DNA of 64,000 nt from Polynucleobacter campilacus (GTDB lineage Bacteria > Pseudomonadota > Gammaproteobacteria > Burkholderiales > Burkholderiaceae). Shown here in pieces: positions 56,410-64,000 of this stretch; position 1 is the first letter of the stretch; every line of letters begins with the position of its first letter. A program made the position numbers and the translations under genes. The stretch is from the NCBI RefSeq assembly GCF_002206625.1, contig NZ_NGUP01000003.1, forward strand, positions 332,968 through 396,967, given 5' to 3'. The notes under the pieces are model-generated. The model was not told where the DNA came from. It ran no database searches and saw nothing but the letters and a program-made list of their open reading frames with translations.

Positions 56410-57567
56410 ATGAGTGCATCTCGTTGTGACATCTTGATTCAGGGAGGCGGGCCGGTTGGACTTGCTTGTGCTGCGTGGACTTTGCAAAAGTTTCCTGATG
56501 CAAAAGTTATCCTGATTGATCGAAATCCGGTCGATGATGCTGATCTAGTCGCAGCCGATAGTCGAGGCGTTGCGCTTTCTCATGGCAGCAAACTACTGCT
56601 CGATACGATTCATGCTTGGCCTGCTGACAGTGCTGATATTCATCGTGTGCATGTTTCACAAGCAGGTCGCTTTGGTCGCGCATTAATGACGCGAGAAGAG
56701 CTTCGTCAAGACGCTTTGGGACACATCATTCGCTATCGTGATATTCACATGGCATTACGGCAAGCGCTAAGATCAATTCAGAATAAGAGCCCTCATTTTG
56801 TTTGGCAACACATTAACAAAGAAGATGGGCAGGCTGAGATCAACGCCAGGTGTATTGTGCACGCTGAGGGGGGTCTATTTAAAAATCAAGACTGGGTTGA
56901 ATCTGGCAGAGACTATGATCAATCGGCTTTAGTGGGTTTAGTTGAGGTAGAGAATGCTCCACCTTATCAAGCTTGGGAACGCTTTACATCAGAAGGGCCA
57001 TTGGCGGTTCTTCCAAGTCATTATGGTCCCAATATTTTGAATCTTGTATGGTGCGGAACTCCTGAGTCTTCACAGCACCGTCTGCAATTAAGTGATGCTG
57101 ATTTTCTGACATCATTGCAAAACGAGTTTGGCTCACGCATTGGACGCTTTCTCAAAATTCAAGATCGTCGCTTGTATCAGCTAGGCCTGAACTACCGCAA
57201 AGAAATTACTAAAGATAATGAAGTGTGGATTGGTAATGCTGCACAAACTTTGCACCCCGTTGCAGGACAGGGGTTAAATTTGGGATTGCGCGATGCTTTC
57301 TTGCTAGCTGAAAAGTTAGTCGCGGCATTTTCAGGAACAACAGAAAACCAAACGCCAGTAAACATTCAAAGTGCATTAGAGAGTTATGCGCAAAGTCGCA
57401 AAGTCGACCGCACCACCACCATTGGCCTTACAGACTTCATGGCTAGGATATTTACTTCAAATCTGGCTCCAATAGTGATGGCCCGTGGATTAGCTTTATC
57501 AGCCCTTCAGTGGCTTCCGCCAGTCAAAACAGCTTTAGCTCGCCAGATGATGTTCGGTAGGCGCTAG
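56410..57567 (+). CDS. ubiH: UbiH/UbiF/COQ6-family FAD hydroxylase
   Basis: 385 residues. The FAD motif is G-G-G-P-V-G-L-A-C-A near 12-21, and the family end motif is G-N-A-A-Q-T-L-H-P-V-A-G-Q-G-L-N-L-G near 276-293. It hydroxylates the ubiquinone ring. Which position it acts on cannot be read from the sequence, so the symbol is tentative. The pepP-ubiH pair is typical of proteobacteria. Confidence 0.88.
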   Translation: MSASRCDILIQGGGPVGLACAAWTLQKFPDAKVILIDRNPVDDADLVAADSRGVALSHGSKLLLDTIHAWPADSADIHRVHVSQAGRFGRALMTREELRQDALGHIIRYRDIHMALRQALRSIQNKSPHFVWQHINKEDGQAEINARCIVHAEGGLFKNQDWVESGRDYDQSALVGLVEVENAPPYQAWERFTSEGPLAVLPSHYGPNILNLVWCGTPESSQHRLQLSDADFLTSLQNEFGSRIGRFLKIQDRRLYQLGLNYRKEITKDNEVWIGNAAQTLHPVAGQGLNLGLRDAFLLAEKLVAAFSGTTENQTPVNIQSALESYAQSRKVDRTTTIGLTDFMARIFTSNLAPIVMARGLALSALQWLPPVKTALARQMMFGRR

Positions 57568-57621
57568 AGGGCTTAAAAGGCCTTACAAATCTCAGCATTC
57601 TTGGATTCATAGGAATCAAGT

Positions 57622-57646
57622 AATTTGCCTAAAAATTAGGCAAATT
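57622..57646. promoter_or_regulatory. 25-bp palindrome upstream of dusB
   Basis: AATTTGCCTAA-AAA-TTAGGCAAATT: perfect 11-bp arms with a 3-base centre, in the 131-bp gap between ubiH and dusB-fis. It is not followed by a clear T-run, so it may be an operator rather than a terminator. If an operator, it would act on dusB-fis. Confidence 0.5.
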
Positions 57647-57698
57647 TGGACCTCTTTGTGCTAAAGTGTCATGCTCTGCGCAAGACTCAACTCAATAG

Positions 57699-58715
57699 AT
57701 GAAGATCGGCTCCCACCTCCTCGCAAATAGACTATTTGTAGCCCCTATGGCTGGGGTTACTGACCGTCCATTTAGGCAGCTTTGCAAGAAACTAGGGGCC
57801 GGCTACGCCGTCTCAGAAATGGTGGCTTCAAATGCCCTGCTTTGGAAAAGTGAAAAGACGCAACGTCGCGCAAATCATGTTGGGGAATTCAAACCCATCG
57901 CCGTACAAATTGCAGGCGCAGATCCTGCCATGATGGCTGCTGCGGCAAAAATCAATGTAGACCATGGCGCACAAATTATTGATATCAATATGGGCTGCCC
58001 AGCAAAAAAAGTTTGTAATGTCGCTGCGGGTTCAGCCTTGTTACGTGATGAGCCATTAGTGCAACAAATTTTGGAGGCGGTAGTTAAAGCAGTTGGTACC
58101 GGACCAGATGCAGTGCCCGTTACCTTAAAAATTCGGACGGGCTGGGATCGTGAGCATAAGAATGCAATCGAGATTGCGCGTCTCGCAGAGCGCTCTGGTA
58201 TCTCTATGCTGACTGTTCATGGTCGCACAAGAGCAGATCTTTATCATGGCGAAGCAGAATATGAAACGATCACTGCCGTAAAAAATAATGTGCAAATTCC
58301 AGTTGTTGCGAATGGTGATATCACTAGCCCAGAAAAGGCAGAGGCTGTTTTAAAGATTACTGGTGCCGATGCCATCATGATCGGTCGTGCTGCACAAGGC
58401 CGTCCATGGATCTTTCGCGAGATTAATCATTACCTAGAGACCGGCGGCAAGCTGCCAACCCCTGAAATTAATGAGATTCAAGACATCATGAATGCTCACT
58501 TACTAGATCACTATGAGTTTTATGGCGAATTTATTGGCCTAAGAACAGCGCGTAAGCATATTGGCTGGTATTGCAAAGGTTTGCGTGATTCGCATGCATT
58601 CCGCCAACGCATGAACACTGCTGATGATTGCAAAACTCAATTACAGCTGGTTAATGATTATTTTAATGAGATGAAATCTCATTCTGACCGTTTGCTTTTT
58701 TTAGAAGCAGCGTAG
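57699..58715 (+). CDS. dusB: tRNA-dihydrouridine synthase B
   Basis: 338 residues, FMN-dependent. P-M-A-G-V-T-D-R-P-F-R at 16-26, the catalytic-Cys motif N-M-G-C-P-A-K-K-V-C-N near 97 and H-G-R-T-R near 170. DusB reduces U17 of tRNAs. It is followed 50 bp later by fis, the classic dusB-fis pair. Confidence 0.95.
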   Translation: MKIGSHLLANRLFVAPMAGVTDRPFRQLCKKLGAGYAVSEMVASNALLWKSEKTQRRANHVGEFKPIAVQIAGADPAMMAAAAKINVDHGAQIIDINMGCPAKKVCNVAAGSALLRDEPLVQQILEAVVKAVGTGPDAVPVTLKIRTGWDREHKNAIEIARLAERSGISMLTVHGRTRADLYHGEAEYETITAVKNNVQIPVVANGDITSPEKAEAVLKITGADAIMIGRAAQGRPWIFREINHYLETGGKLPTPEINEIQDIMNAHLLDHYEFYGEFIGLRTARKHIGWYCKGLRDSHAFRQRMNTADDCKTQLQLVNDYFNEMKSHSDRLLFLEAA

Positions 58716-58765
58716 CCTTCAACTAAGTTATAGCTCAATTATTTTGTTTTTTAGATTTAAATATT

Positions 58766-59005
58766 ATGACCAATAAACATCCAATTACTGAGTGCATTGA
58801 AACCCAGCTGCAGAGCTATTTGAATGATCTTAAAGGCACGCCTCCGACCGATATCTATCAAATGGTATTGGCAGTAGTAGAAAAACCCATGCTTGAATTA
58901 GTCATGCAGCATGCTAAACAAAACCAATCTTTGGCTGCTCAGTACCTTGGCATCAATCGCAATACCTTGCACAAGAAACTCGTCGAGCACCATTTGCTCA
59001 AATAA
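58766..59005 (+). CDS. fis: Fis-family nucleoid/DNA-binding protein
   Basis: 79 residues. The C-terminal helix-turn-helix is L-A-A-Q-Y-L-G-I-N-R-N-T-L-H-K-K-L near 56-72. It is short, like betaproteobacterial Fis. Directly after dusB. Likely a global regulator and DNA-bending protein. Confidence 0.92.
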   Translation: MTNKHPITECIETQLQSYLNDLKGTPPTDIYQMVLAVVEKPMLELVMQHAKQNQSLAAQYLGINRNTLHKKLVEHHLLK

Positions 59006-59059
59006 ACCACAGCATTACATTACTGATTTCTAAGCCATTTATTAAACCTTTCGAAAATT

Positions 59060-60640
59060 ATGATCCGTACAGCCCTACTCTCTGTCTCCGATAAAAATGG
59101 TATTGTGCCCTTCGCTAAAGCACTTCACGAGCAAGGCATCAAATTGATTTCAACTGGTGGTACCGCAAAACTCTTGGCAGAAAATAATCTGCCAGTTGTC
59201 GAAGTTTCCTCTTTAACCAAATTCCCTGAGATGTTAGATGGTCGTGTAAAGACACTCCACCCAATGGTGCATGGTGGGCTGTTGGCGCGTAGGGACTTGC
59301 CTGAACATATGACAGCTCTCAAAGAGCACGGCATTGATACGATCGATATGTTAGTGATCAACCTTTACCCCTTTAATGAGACCGTCGCTAAAGAAAGCTG
59401 CTCATTCGAAGACGCAGTAGAGAACATTGATATTGGCGGTCCAGCCATGTTACGTGCTGCAGCCAAAAATCATCAAGATGTCACCGTATTGATTTCACCT
59501 GAAGACTACGCCCCAGTATTGTCGGAGATGAAGGCTAATAAAAACATTGTTTCTTATAAAACTAACTTGACCCTAGCCAAGAAAGTATTTGCACATACAG
59601 CACAATATGATGGTGCGATTGCCAACTATCTATCTGCATTAGGAGATGACTTAGATCATAAAGCTCGCTCTGCATATCCAGATACACTGCATCTTGCTTT
59701 TGAAAAAGTGCAAGAGATGCGTTACGGTGAAAACCCACATCAATCAGCAGCCTTCTATAAAGATATTTACCCAGTAGATGGCGCGCTTGCCAATTACAAA
59801 CAATTACAAGGCAAAGAGCTGTCTTACAACAACATCGCTGATGCTGATTCTGCTTGGGAATGCGTTAAGAGCTTTACGGGCAACACAGGTGGAGTTGCTG
59901 CTTGCGTCATCATTAAGCATGCGAACCCTTGTGGTGTAGCTGTAAGTGCCAGTCCATTGGAGGCCTATCAGAAGGCTTTCAAAACTGACCCAAGCTCCGC
60001 CTTTGGTGGAATCATTGCATTTAATGTTCCATGTGATGGCGCTGCTGCCCAAGAGATCTCAAAACAATTTGTCGAGGTTTTGATTGCTCCTAGTTTTAGT
60101 GATGAGGCAAAAGCTATTTTTGCAGTAAAGCAAAATGTGCGCCTCTTAGAAATTCCACTTGGTACAGCCTTTAATGCTTTTGATTTCAAACGTGTTGGTG
60201 GTGGTTTACTGGTGCAGTCGCCTGACTCTAAGAACGTCCTTCAAAACGAAATGCGTGTTGTTAGCCAAAGACAGCCAACTCCAAGCGAGATGAATGACAT
60301 GATGTTTGCCTGGCGTGTGGCGAAGTTCGTTAAATCTAATGCAATTGTCTATTGCGCCAATGGCATGACTCTAGGTATTGGTGCGGGCCAAATGAGCCGC
60401 GTTGACTCAGCCCGGATGGCAAGCATTAAGGCTGAAAATGCCGGTCTTAGCCTGAAGGGCTCAGCAGTAGCCAGCGATGCCTTCTTTCCATTTCGCGATG
60501 GCTTAGATGTTGTCGTGAATGGTGGTGCGAGTTGCGCAATACAGCCCGGTGGCAGTATGCGCGATGACGAGATCATTGCAGCAGCCAATGAGCATGGCAT
60601 TGCCATGATCTTTACTGGCACACGTCACTTCCGTCATTAA
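59060..60640 (+). CDS. purH: Bifunctional AICAR formyltransferase/IMP cyclohydrolase
   Basis: 526 residues, the last two steps of IMP synthesis. The N-terminal MGS-like cyclohydrolase domain (about 1-145; [16 protein letters not shown]) is followed by the AICARFT domain, with K-H-A-N-P-C-G-V-A near 290 and F-P-F-R-D-G-L near 480. A monocistronic position between fis and ruvC. Confidence 0.97.
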   Translation: MIRTALLSVSDKNGIVPFAKALHEQGIKLISTGGTAKLLAENNLPVVEVSSLTKFPEMLDGRVKTLHPMVHGGLLARRDLPEHMTALKEHGIDTIDMLVINLYPFNETVAKESCSFEDAVENIDIGGPAMLRAAAKNHQDVTVLISPEDYAPVLSEMKANKNIVSYKTNLTLAKKVFAHTAQYDGAIANYLSALGDDLDHKARSAYPDTLHLAFEKVQEMRYGENPHQSAAFYKDIYPVDGALANYKQLQGKELSYNNIADADSAWECVKSFTGNTGGVAACVIIKHANPCGVAVSASPLEAYQKAFKTDPSSAFGGIIAFNVPCDGAAAQEISKQFVEVLIAPSFSDEAKAIFAVKQNVRLLEIPLGTAFNAFDFKRVGGGLLVQSPDSKNVLQNEMRVVSQRQPTPSEMNDMMFAWRVAKFVKSNAIVYCANGMTLGIGAGQMSRVDSARMASIKAENAGLSLKGSAVASDAFFPFRDGLDVVVNGGASCAIQPGGSMRDDEIIAAANEHGIAMIFTGTRHFRH

Positions 60641-60656
60641 GCCAAAATAAGCACTT

Positions 60657-61175
60657 ATGCGTTGGATTGGAATCGACCCAGGTTTACGTACCACCGGTTT
60701 TGGCGTCATTGATGTTGATGGCCAAAAACTCACTTACGTAGCCTCTGGGACGATTGAGAGTGGTGATCCTGCCAAAGCCTTACCAGAGCGATTAGGCGCT
60801 CTTTACGCTGGCGTAAAAGAAGTTCTAGAGACCTACAAACCAGAATCTGCTGCGATTGAAGAAGTTTTCTTGAACGTAAACCCGCGCTCGACTCTAATGC
60901 TCGGTCAAGCTAGAGGTGCTGTGATCGCTGCACTCGTGTCTGTAAAACTTCCGGTTGCTGAGTACAGCGCCTTAAGAGTAAAGCAAGCGATTGTGGGCAC
61001 AGGCCGCGCTGCCAAACCACAAGTACAAGAAATGGTAAAGCGCTTACTGCGTCTTAACCGCGCACCAGGCACAGATGCTTCGGACGCCCTGGGAGTCGCC
61101 ATCTGCGCAGCACATCATGCTCCAATTCCAAAAGCAATCACTGCGGCTTTAGCTCCAAAAAAGCGGGGTAAATAA
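60657..61175 (+). CDS. ruvC: Crossover junction endodeoxyribonuclease RuvC
   Basis: 172 residues. Resolves Holliday junctions as a dimer. The first acidic residue is in [12 protein letters not shown] (D7), E-E-V-F is near 69 and the acidic C-terminal D-A-S-D-A-L-G is near 140. Starts the ruvC-ruvA-ruvB set. Confidence 0.96.
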   Translation: MRWIGIDPGLRTTGFGVIDVDGQKLTYVASGTIESGDPAKALPERLGALYAGVKEVLETYKPESAAIEEVFLNVNPRSTLMLGQARGAVIAALVSVKLPVAEYSALRVKQAIVGTGRAAKPQVQEMVKRLLRLNRAPGTDASDALGVAICAAHHAPIPKAITAALAPKKRGK

Positions 61176-61210
61176 AAGTGTCTGAGCACATTACAGGTTA
61201 AGATCATTAA

Positions 61211-61795
61211 ATGATTGGTCGTATTCAAGGAATCCTCGTTTCAGTTCATCCACCTCGGCTCGTAGTAGATTGCCAAGGTATTGGCTATGAAGTGGATGTA
61301 CCGATGAGCACCTTGTATCAATTGCCCCAAGCAGGTCAAAAAATTACCCTACTCACTCATTTCCAAGTACGTGAAGATGCTCAACAACTTTTTGGCTTTG
61401 CCACTGAGACTGAACGGGAAGCATTTAGACAACTCATCAAGATTAGCGGCGTTGGCTCCAGAACTGCATTAGCTGTTCTATCTGGCATGAGTGTGAATGA
61501 ACTGGCTCAAGCGATTGCACTACAAGAAGCAGGACGTCTCACCCAGGTTCCTGGTATTGGCAAGAAAACTGCGGAACGTCTTTGTCTTGAACTCAAAGGT
61601 AAGCTAGCCCCCGATCTTGGCATTACTGCGGGGGGCAAGCCTCAAGCAATTGAAGCTAGCAGCGAAGTATTGCAAGCGCTTTTAGCTTTAGGCTATTCAG
61701 AAAAAGAGGCATTTTTGGCGCTTAAGCAAATCCCTCCAGATACCTCGGTTTCTGATGGCATTCGGATGGGCCTGAAATATCTATCTAAGCCCTAA
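61211..61795 (+). CDS. ruvA: Holliday junction helicase subunit RuvA
   Basis: 194 residues. The OB-fold N-domain begins M-I-G-R-I-Q-G. Two helix-hairpin-helix motifs are in [10 protein letters not shown] and [11 protein letters not shown]. The C-terminal domain contacts RuvB. It is followed 27 bp later by ruvB. Confidence 0.96.
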   Translation: MIGRIQGILVSVHPPRLVVDCQGIGYEVDVPMSTLYQLPQAGQKITLLTHFQVREDAQQLFGFATETEREAFRQLIKISGVGSRTALAVLSGMSVNELAQAIALQEAGRLTQVPGIGKKTAERLCLELKGKLAPDLGITAGGKPQAIEASSEVLQALLALGYSEKEAFLALKQIPPDTSVSDGIRMGLKYLSKP

Positions 61796-61822
61796 GTAGA
61801 TAAACACCACTACACTTGCAGC

Positions 61823-62893
61823 ATGGCAATTCATACAGACGACCTAAGCTCTATTCCTGAAGATCTACCAGAGGGTGGTGATCGCATCGTCAGTGGTGCC
61901 GCAGGAAACTCGGAAGCTGTTTTTGAAAGAGCATTGCGCCCTAAACAACTCAATGAGTATGTTGGTCAAACCAAAGCTCGCGCCCAATTAGAGATTTTTA
62001 TTAGCGCTACTAGAGCCCGCCAAGAAGCCTTAGATCACGTTCTACTCTTTGGCCCTCCAGGGCTTGGTAAAACGACTCTTGCCCACATCATCGCCAGAGA
62101 GCTTGGCGTGAACTTGCGCCAGACTAGTGGCCCAGTTCTCGATAGACCGGGCGATCTTGCTGCCTTGCTTACTAATTTAGAAGCCAATGATGTGCTCTTC
62201 ATTGATGAGATCCATCGTCTCTCTCCAGTTGTTGAAGAAATTCTCTATCCAGCTCTTGAGGATTACAGTTTAGACATCATGATTGGTGAAGGCCCTGCAG
62301 CACGTAGTGTCAAGATCGATCTCAAACCATTTACATTGATCGGCGCCACCACTCGGGCCGGCATGCTCACCAACCCATTACGTGATCGCTTTGGCATTGT
62401 GGCAAGACTTGAGTTCTACACCACTGAAGAACTGACCAAAATTATTAATCGCTCAGCCAGCCTACTCAAGGCAGATATAGATCCAGAGGGTTCAGTAGAA
62501 ATTGCCAAGCGTGCGCGCGGTACCCCCCGTATTGCTAACCGCCTACTCCGTCGAGTACGCGACTACGCAGAAGTCAAAGGCACAGGCACGATCACCAAGG
62601 CTATGGCTGATGCCGCATTGAAGATGCTAGATGTTGATCCGAGTGGCTTTGATGTGATGGATAGAAAACTACTCGAAGCTATTCTTCATAAGTTCGATGG
62701 CGGTCCAGTAGGTATTGATAATTTGGCAGCAGCGATTGGGGAAGAACGCGACACGATTGAGGATGTTCTAGAGCCCTACCTCATTCAGCAGGGATATCTT
62801 CAAAGAACTTCACGTGGCCGTATAGCAACACGTCAGGCCTATGAGCACTTTGGCTTAACGCCACCTAGCGGTAACGCTAGCTTAGATATTTAA
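61823..62893 (+). CDS. ruvB: Holliday junction helicase subunit RuvB
   Basis: 356 residues, AAA+ motor for branch migration. Walker A is [11 protein letters not shown] near 76, and Walker B is L-F-I-D-E-I-H near 128. L-R-D-R-F-G-I-V is sensor region, and the winged helix is at the C-terminus (R-T-S-R-G-R-I-A-T). Its stop overlaps the convergent tyrS end by 4 bp. Confidence 0.97.
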   Translation: MAIHTDDLSSIPEDLPEGGDRIVSGAAGNSEAVFERALRPKQLNEYVGQTKARAQLEIFISATRARQEALDHVLLFGPPGLGKTTLAHIIARELGVNLRQTSGPVLDRPGDLAALLTNLEANDVLFIDEIHRLSPVVEEILYPALEDYSLDIMIGEGPAARSVKIDLKPFTLIGATTRAGMLTNPLRDRFGIVARLEFYTTEELTKIINRSASLLKADIDPEGSVEIAKRARGTPRIANRLLRRVRDYAEVKGTGTITKAMADAALKMLDVDPSGFDVMDRKLLEAILHKFDGGPVGIDNLAAAIGEERDTIEDVLEPYLIQQGYLQRTSRGRIATRQAYEHFGLTPPSGNASLDI

Positions 62894-64000
62894 ACTAAAG
62901 TTACTTTCGCAAATTTGCGCTTACCAACCTGTACTACGTAGGTTCCTGCTTCAATCTTCGCTTGCTTGTCACTAACAGTTGCGCCATCAATTTTTACGCC
63001 GTTCTGCTCGATATTGCGCATAGCTTCTGATGTAGATGGGGCTAATCCTGCAGCCTTAAGCAGGTTTGCGATAACCATGGGAGCGCCAGAAAGAGTTACT
63101 TCTGGAATGTCGTCTGGCACACCACCCTTTGCGCGGTGATTGAAGTCTTCCAGGGCTTTTTCTGCTGCAGCTTGTGAATGAAAGCGTGCCACGATTTCTT
63201 GTGCGAGTAGTACTTTGCAATCTTTTGGATTTCTTCCGCTAGCGACTTCTTGTTTCATTAAATCAATTTCAGACATTGGGCGGAATGACAGCAGTGTGAA
63301 GTAATCCCACATCAAATCATCTGAGATGCTCAAGAGTTTTCCGAACATATCACCAGCAGATTCGCTGATACCAATGTAATTTCCCTTGGACTTACTCATT
63401 TTCTCAACGCCATCCAGACCAACCAAGAGCGGCATCGTCAAAATACATTGTGGCTCTTGGCCATACTCCCGCTGGAGCTCGCGGCCCACTAAGAGATTAA
63501 ATTTTTGATCTGTACCGCCTAACTCTAAATCACTCTTCAGAGCAACAGAGTCATAGCCCTGCATCAATGGATATAAAAACTCATGAATCGAAATAGGTAC
63601 ACCATTGCGATAGCGCTTGGTAAAGTCATCACGCTCAAGCATTCTGGCAACCGTATGTTTTGCAGCCAGCTGAATCATGCCGCGCGCGCCCAATGGATCA
63701 CACCACTCGCTGTTGTAGCGTACTTCTGTTTTAGAGGGATCAAGCACCATACTTGCTTGACGATAGTAAGTTTCTGCATTGACCGCTATTTCTTCCGCTG
63801 TCAATGGTGGACGGGTTGCATTACGACCCGATGGATCGCCAATCATGCTGGTGAAGTCGCCAATCAAGAAAATGACCGTATGGCCTAAATCTTGCAACTG
63901 ACGTAGTTTATTCAGAACCACCGTATGCCCCAAATGAATATCAGGTGCAGTGGGATCTAAACCTAACTTAATCCGAAGTGGGGTCTTAGTGGCCTGGCTA
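62890..64000 (-). CDS. tyrS: Tyrosyl-tRNA synthetase, 5' end outside window
   Basis: The frame runs through the window edge. Before residue G of H-L-G-H the upstream codons read [14 protein letters not shown], the normal N-terminal start of the TyrZ-type catalytic domain, so the TTG near 63933 is not the start. About 370 of 400-plus residues are visible. HIGH-class motif: H-L-G-H; KMSKS motif: K-M-S-K-S-K-G-N; the C-terminal S4-like domain ends V-G-K-R-K-F-A-K-V. Confidence 0.94.
   Translation of the reverse strand, partial: SQATKTPLRIKLGLDPTAPDIHLGHTVVLNKLRQLQDLGHTVIFLIGDFTSMIGDPSGRNATRPPLTAEEIAVNAETYYRQASMVLDPSKTEVRYNSEWCDPLGARGMIQLAAKHTVARMLERDDFTKRYRNGVPISIHEFLYPLMQGYDSVALKSDLELGGTDQKFNLLVGRELQREYGQEPQCILTMPLLVGLDGVEKMSKSKGNYIGISESAGDMFGKLLSISDDLMWDYFTLLSFRPMSEIDLMKQEVASGRNPKDCKVLLAQEIVARFHSQAAAEKALEDFNHRAKGGVPDDIPEVTLSGAPMVIANLLKAAGLAPSTSEAMRNIEQNGVKIDGATVSDKQAKIEAGTYVVQVGKRKFAKVTLV

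Noticed and set aside
62890..63933. tyrS starting at the TTG near 63933
   Set aside because: The frame continues to the window edge and encodes the conserved [10 protein letters not shown] segment, so the gene is only cut by the window.

Overview
The window reads as a chromosomal segment of a free-living betaproteobacterium of the order Burkholderiales, most likely Polynucleobacter or a close relative. This rests on gene families and gene order (waaF, a DUF2944-type protein, an M48 protease, moaC, pilin, terC, sucDC, recX and recA; Bug- and TRAP-type solute-binding proteins; lptD-surA-pdxA-rsmA opposite amgK-murU), compact spacing, and a GC content that looks moderate by eye. It is an inference, not a database match. 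No rRNA, CRISPR array, transposase or prophage gene was seen.

Layout. 1-4455: envelope and cofactor genes (zinc-finger tail, waaF, two small conserved proteins, BepA-like protease, moaC). 4456-7170: an apparent insertion that carries one AT-rich gene, a TPR-O-GlcNAc-transferase-like protein. It is bounded by moaC on one side and a second copy of the last 134 bp of moaC on the other. 7172-12640: type IV pilin, TerC, succinyl-CoA synthetase, RecX and RecA, all on the minus strand, with a clear LexA box before recA. 12641-16052: DUF2878 membrane protein, a tRNA with anticodon CAT, a small secreted repeat protein resembling the septoil-knot family, a MOSC protein and an MHS-type transporter.

16386-34046 is the metabolic accessory part. 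One plus-strand operon holds a TRAP transporter for small (probably 2-oxo) acids, a cytoplasmic GGT-like hydrolase and a zeta-class GST. Converging on it is a minus-strand operon (class II aldolase, Rieske oxygenase, stand-alone ferredoxin, PanE-like reductase) with a divergent LysR regulator. Next comes a second minus-strand operon: an E2 acyltransferase with no lipoyl domain, an AceE-type E1 and a SAF-domain dehydrogenase, divergent from an Lrp regulator. An SDR and a Bug protein follow.

34055-40681 holds a gamma-carbonic anhydrase, AmtB, a Rap1a/Tai-like secreted protein, a glycine-zipper lipoprotein, OsmC, rhodanese, a putative Na+/H+ antiporter, MiaB and YbeY. 40738-47536 is a plus-strand run: CorC, Lnt, GlyQ, GlyS, GmhB, PlsC. 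47543-53278 is the minus-strand lptD-surA-pdxA-rsmA operon. Diverging from it are amgK-murU (cell-wall recycling), pepP, a UbiH-family hydroxylase, dusB-fis, purH and ruvC-ruvA-ruvB. A tyrS gene, cut by the window edge, converges on ruvB.

The observations most worth following are the moaC 3' duplication around the glycosyltransferase next to the pilin gene, the lipoyl-less E2/E1/SAF-dehydrogenase cluster, the reductase-less Rieske cluster, and the septoil-like small protein.
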